This document shows, piece by piece, positions 58,368 to 64,000 of a stretch of 64,000 nucleotides of DNA. Source of the DNA: Myxococcota bacterium (GTDB lineage: Bacteria > Myxococcota_A > UBA9160 > SMWR01); the NCBI GenBank assembly GCA_039030075.1, contig JBCCEW010000006.1, positions 124,001 through 188,000 on the forward strand, in the 5' to 3' direction. The position numbers were made by a program, and so were the translations under genes. Position 1 is the stretch's first letter, and the number at the start of each line of letters is the position of its first letter. The notes beneath the pieces are model-generated. The model was given only the letters and a program-made list of their open reading frames with translations, did no database searches and had not been told where the DNA came from.

Positions 58368-60430
58368 GAGCCGTCCACGGGCTGGGCGTCTGCGCAGATC
58401 GGTGAGCCGGCATCGACCCGGTAGCAGAGTCCGAGCGGAGTGTCGTCGGCCCAGGTGTCGGGCTCCCGCCAGTAGCCGCACCAGTCACGGCGTTCCCCGT
58501 CGGGTTCGCCGGCGACGAGTACGAAGCGGGTGCCCGTGTCATCTTCGGGGACACCGTCATGGACCAGGGGCGTCCACGCGCCCTCGTCGTTCCGGATGGC
58601 GGCGTGGAGCCGCGGGGTGTGGTCCAGTGTCGCCTCGGTCTCGAAGCAGACCCGCGTGAGCGGTGCGTCACCGAAGTGCGCGATCCACGTCTCTGCGTCG
58701 CGCGGATCGCCGGCGACCCCCGGCCACGGGTAGGCGCGCGAACGGACGCTCTTGTGCCGCCAGCTGCGCTCGCGCGGCGGACGCTGGGGGAGCGCGTCGC
58801 CGTCGGCGAGACCCGCGTACTTCTCGAGCAGATAGCGCGGTGCTGCCGGGCCGTAGAGCGTGCCCGACCCCTCGTAGTGTTGGAGAGCGTACTCCTCGGG
58901 TGTGGTGAAGTAGTAGGCGTAGCCGTTGCTGAGCCCGAGCAGCACCACCTCGTCCAGGCTGCGCCGGTTCGCGACGGCGTGGGCGATGCGGCGGCCCAGC
59001 GTCGTGGTGAACTCGCCCGGCAGCGTGACGAAGCGCAAGGGCCCGAGATCGTGCAGGCCGATCTCGACCTGCGGGGCCGGCTGCAGGCTCGCGAAGACCA
59101 TCTGCGAGATCGGGAGGAAGGGCAGGAAGAGCGGGACCGGCCCGAGCTCCAGGAAGTTGAGCGCTGGCACCTTCGCGCCCTGTCGGCCCCAGGGAAGCGG
59201 ATTGCGGAATCCTTCGAACCAGACGATGCCGACGTTCGACGGGCCGTCCTCGGCGCCGGCCAGCGTGGCGTGTCCGGGGAGCGGCAGCCGCGCGGTGCAG
59301 CGTGGCCCGGCATCGTCATGGTCCGCGAGGCATTGGTTGCCGAGCGGCAGTTGTTGGCGCCGATGGGCGATCGACGCCAGCTCGAGAGGGCGACTCTCGT
59401 CGGGTGCGAGCAGCTTCCGGGTGGCGAGGGACGCGAGTCGCAGGACGTCGGCGCGGTCGCGGCCCTGCTCCGCCCGCCAGGCGGGGGAGACGTCGCCCTG
59501 GGCACCGTTGAAGAGTGCGACGACGACCGGACCCCCTTCCCGTGCGGCGAAGGCCCGCTCGGCGGTGAGTGCCATCGCTCCGAACACGTCACTCGACACC
59601 AGCGGGAAGGCCGAACCCACCACGGTGGCGTGGAGCGTCAGGAAGCCGGCCACACCGAGCAGCGCCCCGCTCTCGGTGGCACGCAGTTCCAGGGCCCTCA
59701 GTCGGCGGTCGACGGCGGCACACGTGGCATCGCGGGGGTCGTCGGCGTGCTTCTCACAAGAAGCGTTGGCGTTCTCGGCGAGGATCGCGTCGGCTTCCGG
59801 GTTCGCCAGGAAGGGATCGAGGCTGCGGTTGCGCTGCAGGCCCGCGACGGTGCTCTCGCTCCAGCGCGCGGTCGCGGGTTCGGCGCGGGAGACCGCCGTC
59901 GCAACCGCTTCCGTGATCCCGTCCGCCAGCTGCTCGAAGAGGGCGGGCTGGAAGCCCGGTTCCACCTGGGCCATCGCCCCGAAGAACCGATCGGTGGAAT
60001 AGTGCCCGGGGCTGTGATGGGTGTGGGTCGCGGAGAGCACCAGCTGGGCGCGGCGCAGCTTCCGGGCGGCGCTGTGCGGTGACTCGGCGAGACGCTGGGC
60101 CACGCGATCGAGCAGTCCCTCGGGCAGCGACCAGAGGTCGGTCGAAACGAGCACCAGGGCGTTGCCGTCGGGCGCTTCGAGGTAGACCGCACGGGCGAAC
60201 AGACGCAGCCACACCCCGCGCGACACCTCGCCGAGGGTCGAGTAGCCACCCATCCCGGTGCCGGGCAGGGGGGTGATGTCGACGCGCGCGGCGCCGGCGC
60301 GAAATCGACCGGTGCCTTCGACCTGTCCGATGCCGGTCGGGTAGCTGCCGGTGATCACCGTGGTCCCGCAGGCAAGCAAGAGAATGGAGATCGCGACGAT
60401 CGCAGCGAACGAAGCCGGACGTAGGTGCAT
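58364..60430 (-). CDS. Neutral/alkaline ceramidase-like lipoprotein
   Basis: 688 aa. Lipobox LLLAC near residue 22 marks a lipoprotein. The ceramidase N-terminal domain is present: RAGAARVDITPLPGTGMGGYS, RLFARAVYLE, VSTDLWSLP and the zinc motif THTHHSPGHY; LFNGAQGDVSPAW and TLPGEFTTTLGRR follow. The enzyme would release fatty acids from ceramide or another N-acyl sphingoid-like lipid at the outer membrane or periplasm. The last 100 residues hold several Cys (CFETEATLDHTP, CGYW, CYRV, CADA). Confidence 0.88.
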   Translation of the reverse strand: MHLRPASFAAIVAISILLLACGTTVITGSYPTGIGQVEGTGRFRAGAARVDITPLPGTGMGGYSTLGEVSRGVWLRLFARAVYLEAPDGNALVLVSTDLWSLPEGLLDRVAQRLAESPHSAARKLRRAQLVLSATHTHHSPGHYSTDRFFGAMAQVEPGFQPALFEQLADGITEAVATAVSRAEPATARWSESTVAGLQRNRSLDPFLANPEADAILAENANASCEKHADDPRDATCAAVDRRLRALELRATESGALLGVAGFLTLHATVVGSAFPLVSSDVFGAMALTAERAFAAREGGPVVVALFNGAQGDVSPAWRAEQGRDRADVLRLASLATRKLLAPDESRPLELASIAHRRQQLPLGNQCLADHDDAGPRCTARLPLPGHATLAGAEDGPSNVGIVWFEGFRNPLPWGRQGAKVPALNFLELGPVPLFLPFLPISQMVFASLQPAPQVEIGLHDLGPLRFVTLPGEFTTTLGRRIAHAVANRRSLDEVVLLGLSNGYAYYFTTPEEYALQHYEGSGTLYGPAAPRYLLEKYAGLADGDALPQRPPRERSWRHKSVRSRAYPWPGVAGDPRDAETWIAHFGDAPLTRVCFETEATLDHTPRLHAAIRNDEGAWTPLVHDGVPEDDTGTRFVLVAGEPDGERRDWCGYWREPDTWADDTPLGLCYRVDAGSPICADAQPVDGS

Positions 60431-60503
60431 GCGCGAGAAGAAGCGCTGCGCAGGACTCGATGTCAAGTCGCGTACGGCGGATCGTCTCGGTGCGTGAACA
60501 CGC

Positions 60504-60746
60504 TCAGAAGCGGACGTAGCGGTCCGGCGTCGCCTCGTGGGTCGCGTCTTCGCTGGAGGTGTCGGGCAGCCCGGGCAGCGCCGAGAGGGCCGAGAGCAGG
60601 TCCAGCGGCACCACGAACGTCGCGCGTTCGGGCTCGGGCAGCTCCACGCGGAGCCCCTCCCGCTCTCGGACTTCCCGCTCACTCTCGGCGTAGGTGAGCC
60701 CCATCAAGGCCCAGGCGGCGCAGAGGCCGAGGGCCGTCCCTCGCAT
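60504..60746 (-). CDS. Small secreted protein of unknown function
   Basis: 80 aa from ATG 60746. Signal peptide MRGTALGLCAAWALMGLTYAES, then a short charged segment (EREVREREGLRVELPEPERA) and a hydrophobic LDLLSALSALPGLP. It lies 73 bp upstream of the ceramidase-like gene on the same strand and may be its co-transcribed partner. A GTG at 60767 is an alternative start. No strong ribosome-binding site is visible. Confidence 0.5.
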   Translation of the reverse strand: MRGTALGLCAAWALMGLTYAESEREVREREGLRVELPEPERATFVVPLDLLSALSALPGLPDTSSEDATHEATPDRYVRF

Positions 60747-60833
60747 CGGACGGTACGTCGAAACCACGAGCCGCGTGTCGGCAGAACACGTGCAGAAGTT
60801 GAGCCGAGCGGGGTGCGCGTGGGAGGGGAAGAA

Positions 60834-60909
60834 TGGAGCCGACGAGCGGATTTGAACCGCTGACCTGCTGATTACGAATCAGCTGCTCTACCAACTGAGC
60901 TACGTCGGC
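60834..60909 (-). tRNA. tRNA-Thr (anticodon CGU)
   Basis: 76 nt cloverleaf on the minus strand: acceptor GCCGACG/CGTCGGC, D-arm GCTC...GAGC, anticodon stem GCTGA/TCAGC with loop TTCGTAA (anticodon CGT), and T-arm with GGTTCAAATCC. The CCA end is encoded (60836-60834), discriminator T. The anticodon reads ACG. It is a single, stand-alone tRNA. Confidence 0.97.
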
Positions 60910-61079
60910 GTCGGTGGCCTCTACGGGGCGCAGCGGGCCGGACTTTAGCTGTCGCACCCGGGGGTCGCCATCGGGGCTGCGGCACTCCAGGTGGCTCGGC
61001 GCGTCCCGAAAGGCGGCGAAGATTGACGCCAGACCCGGCCTCCCCATAGGATGGACGCAGCTGCGCTGGAGGTATCGCC

Positions 61080-61406
61080 ATGTCCGTTCTTCCCCTCGTC
61101 GACCTCGTCATCTTGATGGGATCGGGAAGTGTGGCCGTCGGCTTCCTGTTGAAGGCGGTCGCCCTGACCACCCGCTACAACCCCACCTTCCTGGGCTTCT
61201 CGTCGATCGACATGCTGATCATCGCCGGCCTCTGCTTCGGGTTCGCGCTGGTGCTCACCGCGCGCACCTGGCTGAAGCTGAACGAGCCTCACCTCCAGGC
61301 GCTCCAGCGCCGCATCGGCGAGGAAGAGGCCCAGCGCCGAGCCCAGGAGATCGAGGCCGAGCAGCGCCCGGACCTGGCGGGAGCCCGTTCCTCGGAAGCC
61401 GCCTAG
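61080..61406 (+). CDS. Small two-helix membrane protein of unknown function
   Basis: 108 aa with GGAGG 8 nt before ATG. Two hydrophobic helices (LVDLVILMGSGSVAVGFLLKAV and SSIDMLIIAGLCFGFALVLTA, each shown in part) are followed by a charged helix LQALQRRIGEEEAQRRAQEIEAE. The layout is like a small membrane scaffold with a cytoplasmic coiled coil. No family recognised. Confidence 0.7.
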   Translation: MSVLPLVDLVILMGSGSVAVGFLLKAVALTTRYNPTFLGFSSIDMLIIAGLCFGFALVLTARTWLKLNEPHLQALQRRIGEEEAQRRAQEIEAEQRPDLAGARSSEAA

Positions 61407-61573
61407 CTGACGGCGCCGCTAGCGGCCGCGCCCAAAGGGACCCAGGCGCCGAAACGGACAGACCCCACCCGCGCGCGGTTCACCGCGAAGCGGGTCGGGT
61501 CGTGGGTCCGTGGAGTCGAGCGGGCCTCTGGCAGAGTTCGCCCCTATGGGGGGCCTCCGCCTGGGGGCGGGCG

Positions 61574-61711
61574 CTATTCGCGGCCCGGGACGAGGCGCAG
61601 AGCCGATCGCGTCATCTCGCGGTAGAGGGACGCGCTGGCGCTCCAGATCTCGCTCGCCTTGTACTTCGCCTTGTTCAGCATGACTTGGCCTCCGCGAAGG
61701 AATGTGGACAT
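61574..61711 (-). CDS. Candidate 45-aa small protein
   Basis: 45 aa from ATG 61711 (GGGAGGGG 5 nt upstream); an internal ATG 61681 also has GGAGG 7 nt upstream and would give 35 aa. The sequence (KAKYKASEIWSASASLYREM, then TRSALRLVPGRE) is amphipathic and basic with no signal peptide. Two well-placed ribosome-binding sites in one frame argue that it is real. It is divergent from the aminotransferase gene. Function unknown. Confidence 0.5.
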   Translation of the reverse strand: MSTFLRGGQVMLNKAKYKASEIWSASASLYREMTRSALRLVPGRE

Positions 61712-61799
61712 CCGGGCCCCTCCCGTGTCAGGGAATTCGCCGCTCCCGCCCCAGCCCGATGCGCTGGGAGGCCGCGCCCGCGGGGGCTACCTTGCTCCC

Positions 61800-62774
61800 G
61801 TGAGCAGCAGCGCGGCTAACTCGGCCTCTCATCGGCAGATCTGGATCGACGGTGAACTGGTTCCCTGGGACCAGGCGACGGTCCATGTGCTTTCCCACAG
61901 CCTCCAGCGGGGCTCGCTGATCTTCGACTACATGAGCGTCCACGAAGCCGACGGCGGTACCGCCGTCTTCCGTCTGGACGAGCACGTCGGTCGCCTCCTC
62001 CACTCGGCCGAGCTGGTGGGGCTGCCGCTGGAGCTGGACGCGGCGGCGATCCGCAGCGCCATCTGCGCGACGGTCCGCGCCAACCCAGGAGCGAAGGCGG
62101 TCAAGGTCAGTGCCTATCTGCCTTCGATCGAAGTGGACGTGGTCCCGCTCGACCCACGCGTCACCGTCGCGATCGCGGCCTACGATCCCCAGGCGGACAT
62201 CAACGCGGGGAAACCCCAGGCGCCTCACCGGCCCGAGACGCTCTCGATCTGGATCGAGAAGGCGGTGAAGAACCGCCGCGAGGACATCGTGCCGCCCCAG
62301 GCGAAGGTCTCGGCCAACTACACGTCGCCGATGCAGGCGAAGTGGAACGCGCGCAAGGCGGGCTACGACGAGATCCTGCTGGTCGATGAAGCCGGTCACG
62401 TTGCGGAAGGGCCCACGACGAACGTGTTCCTGGTGGATGCGGCGGGAACCCTGGCGACGCCCACCGAAGAGAAGGTGCTGCTCGGCGTCACGCGGCGCTC
62501 GATCCTCGAGCTCGCCGTCGACGAGGGGTTGAACGTCGAAGAGCGCGGCATCCGACCCGAGGAACTGGCGAACGCAGAAGAGGCGTTCCTGACCGGCACC
62601 ACCGCAGGCGTCTGGCCGATCGCGAAGATCGACGACAAGCCTCTCGGGGCCGCGGTTCCGGGCCCGGTGAGCCAGCGCCTGCGCGAGCGTTTCCGCGCGG
62701 CCACCCGCGGCGCCGACCCCGCCTTCGCGCACTGGCTCACCTACGTGGATACCGAGCGGGCGGGTCGCGGATGA
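61800..62774 (+). CDS. Branched-chain/D-amino-acid type aminotransferase (class IV)
   Basis: 324 aa from GTG 61800. Fold type IV PLP enzyme: IWIDGELVPWDQATVHVLSHSLQ, RLDEHVGRLLHSAELVGLPL, PLP Lys169 in PQAKVSANYTSP, DEAGHVAEGPTTNVF, and FLTGTTAGVWPI. It most resembles BCAT (IlvE), so it probably makes Leu, Ile and Val from keto acids. The stop overlaps the trpS start (ATGA). No ilv or leu genes are near. Confidence 0.88.
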   Translation: MSSSAANSASHRQIWIDGELVPWDQATVHVLSHSLQRGSLIFDYMSVHEADGGTAVFRLDEHVGRLLHSAELVGLPLELDAAAIRSAICATVRANPGAKAVKVSAYLPSIEVDVVPLDPRVTVAIAAYDPQADINAGKPQAPHRPETLSIWIEKAVKNRREDIVPPQAKVSANYTSPMQAKWNARKAGYDEILLVDEAGHVAEGPTTNVFLVDAAGTLATPTEEKVLLGVTRRSILELAVDEGLNVEERGIRPEELANAEEAFLTGTTAGVWPIAKIDDKPLGAAVPGPVSQRLRERFRAATRGADPAFAHWLTYVDTERAGRG

Positions 62775-63781
62775 GCGCTCCCGAACCGAGTACGAAGGGC
62801 CGCAAGAGGGTGCTGTCGGGGGTGCAGCCCTCCGGCGACTTCCTTCACATCGGCAACTACTTCGGGGCGCTGCGCCAGTTCGTGGAGCTGCAGGAAGCCC
62901 ACGAGATGCTCCTCTTCATCGCGGACTACCACTCGATGAACAGCGTGCGTGACGGCGCCGCCCGGCGGACCTATACGCACGCTGTCGCCCTCGACTACCT
63001 GGCCTGCGGCCTCGATCCCGAGCGGGCGATGCTGTTCCGCCAGTCGGACGTCCCCGAGGTCACCGAATTGACCTGGATGCTCTCGACGGTGACGCCGATG
63101 GGACTTCTCGAGCGCGGCCATGCCTACAAGGACAAGGTGGCGGCGGGTCAGCCCAGTGACCACGGCCTCTTCGCCTACCCGGTGCTCCAGGCCGCCGACA
63201 TCCTGATCTACCACTCGGATCTCGTTCCGGTCGGCCAGGATCAGAAACAGCACATCGAGATGGCCCGAGACATCGCCCAGCGCTTCAACCACACCTACGG
63301 CGAAGACCTGCTCGTGCTACCCGAGCCCTACATTCCCGAAGAGGTCGCGGTGATTCCCGGCACCGACGGGCGCAAGATGAGCAAGTCGTACGGCAACGCG
63401 ATCTCGATGTTCGACAAGCCGAAGGCGGTGAAGAAGTCCGTGATGGGGATCGTCACCGACTCGACGCCGGTGGAGGAGCCGAAGGACACGTCCGGGCACC
63501 TGTTCCAGCTCTGGTCCCTGTTCGCGGATGCGGCCGAGCGCGAGGAGATGTTCGCGCGCGCCAAGGGCGGCGGGCTCGGCTACGGCGACGTGAAGAAGGA
63601 CCTGCTCCAACGGGTGAACGCCACCTTCGAACCGATGCGCGAACGACGGGCGGCGCTCGAAGCGAAGCCCGAAGAAGTCGACGCGGTGCTCGCCGACGGC
63701 GCGACGCGCGCGCGAGCGATCGCCCAGCCCGTGCTCGAACGCTGCCGCGAGGCGAGTGGTCTGGGCGCGGCGCGCTCCTAG
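62771..63781 (+). CDS. trpS: Tryptophanyl-tRNA synthetase
   Basis: 336 aa, usual length. Class I signature HIGN (26-29) and KMSKS (202-206, GRKMSKSYGN), and GVQPSGDFLHIGNYFGAL at the start. It attaches Trp to its tRNA. It starts inside the stop of the aminotransferase gene and is convergent with the permease at the right edge (10-bp gap). Confidence 0.97.
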   Translation: MSAPEPSTKGRKRVLSGVQPSGDFLHIGNYFGALRQFVELQEAHEMLLFIADYHSMNSVRDGAARRTYTHAVALDYLACGLDPERAMLFRQSDVPEVTELTWMLSTVTPMGLLERGHAYKDKVAAGQPSDHGLFAYPVLQAADILIYHSDLVPVGQDQKQHIEMARDIAQRFNHTYGEDLLVLPEPYIPEEVAVIPGTDGRKMSKSYGNAISMFDKPKAVKKSVMGIVTDSTPVEEPKDTSGHLFQLWSLFADAAEREEMFARAKGGGLGYGDVKKDLLQRVNATFEPMRERRAALEAKPEEVDAVLADGATRARAIAQPVLERCREASGLGAARS

Positions 63782-63791
63782 CCAACCCTTC

Positions 63792-64000
63792 CTAGACGTG
63801 GCGCAGCGCTGCCACGATCTCGAGGCGCGCGGCCGAACGCGCCGGCAGGAAGCCGCCGACGCCGCCGATCAACGCGGCCATGATCATGCCTTGCGCGAGG
63901 CTTGCGCCGCCGACGTCGAGCTCGAACGCCATGCCGACCAGCGAGAGGGCGAAGCCGTCCCACGCAAAGGCGAGGCCGATCCCGAGGATTCCGCCCAGCA
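63792..64000 (-). CDS. FtsX-family ABC transporter permease (C-terminal part)
   Basis: Only the last 68 residues are inside the window; the gene continues to the right. They form the last two membrane segments with the MacB/LolC/FtsX ending GGVGGFLPARSAARLEIVAALR. Such permeases act in lipoprotein release, efflux or cell division. Which one cannot be told from the fragment. Confidence 0.88.
   Translation of the reverse strand, partial: LGGILGIGLAFAWDGFALSLVGMAFELDVGGASLAQGMIMAALIGGVGGFLPARSAARLEIVAALRHV

Noticed and set aside
60834-60909. Possible tRNA-Sec (selC)
   Set aside because: It is a normal 76-nt tRNA with anticodon CGU (Thr), 7-bp acceptor and no long variable arm.
61407-61573. Riboswitch upstream of the aminotransferase gene
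   Set aside because: No conserved T-box, leucine-leader or other known aptamer pattern can be recognised.

Overview
The window is about two thirds G+C, and most genes are packed into short operons with ATGA, GTGA or CTGA start-stop overlaps. It looks chromosomal. Several family types together suggest an uncultured, deltaproteobacteria-like, free-living Gram-negative bacterium (Myxococcota, Desulfobacterota_B or Binatota type). These are MaoC/thiolase lipid genes, a DUF1329 protein, PEP-CTERM proteins, a TonB/ExbBD haem system, an FeS-type cryptochrome, and DUF4197, DUF5666 and DUF6502 proteins. The lineage is inference. I see no phage, insertion sequence, CRISPR array or rRNA. The only RNA gene found is tRNA-Thr(CGU).

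Layout. 1-1848: end of a phosphate regulon (pstB-phoU) and a chalcone-isomerase-like secreted protein. 2002-7302: acyl-CoA metabolism (two dehydratase halves, thiolase, a MaoC hydratase, a DUF1329 protein, a SnoaL-like protein), with a palindromic operator in the divergent promoter and a block of nested inverted repeats. 7310-17060: a light and oxidative-stress island with a DUF2256-DUF3253 fusion, an FeS-type (6-4) photolyase/cryptochrome, an L,D-transpeptidase, PilZ, a ferredoxin, DUF2855, a GST, a peroxiredoxin-SDR fusion, a class I CPD photolyase and DUF523-DUF1722. 17129-31529: mixed housekeeping, envelope and hypothetical genes. 31726-42087: a secreted protein with a double-operator promoter, a BtrH-like protein, a single-chain acyl-CoA carboxylase, a BASS transporter, bioA and a secreted AstE-like hydrolase. 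42204-44924: a GspE-type ATPase and an HDOD protein. 45018-56349: a haem/iron acquisition locus with divergent arms around a Fur-box-like site (hemP-tonB-TonB-dependent receptor-two PEP-CTERM proteins leftward; hutX-hmuTUV-unknown-exbBD and a third PEP-CTERM protein rightward). 56793-64000: a membrane/TPR protein, a neutral-ceramidase-like lipoprotein, tRNA-Thr, small proteins, a BCAT-like aminotransferase, trpS and the end of an FtsX-type permease.

The most striking item is at 13133-14683. A SelU/PRXL2-like peroxiredoxin domain has an in-frame TGA exactly where the family has its redox Cys, giving a U-x-x-C motif. The frame is intact on both sides and continues without a break into an SDR domain. 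Starting 19 nt after the TGA is a 7-bp hairpin whose 4-nt loop contains G and U, placed and shaped like a bacterial SECIS element. I read this as a selenocysteine-containing peroxiredoxin-dehydrogenase fusion, translationally coupled to a DNA photolyase. No selA, selB, selC or selD is in the window, so the organism's ability to decode Sec is not shown here.

Other items of note are PEP-CTERM proteins built into both arms of the haem locus, an unknown 226-aa protein inside the haem operon, two tandem palindromic operators on one promoter, at least two genes that seem to start with CTG at a GCTCTGAG junction, and a 167-bp inverted-repeat element that supplies the stop codons of both flanking genes.
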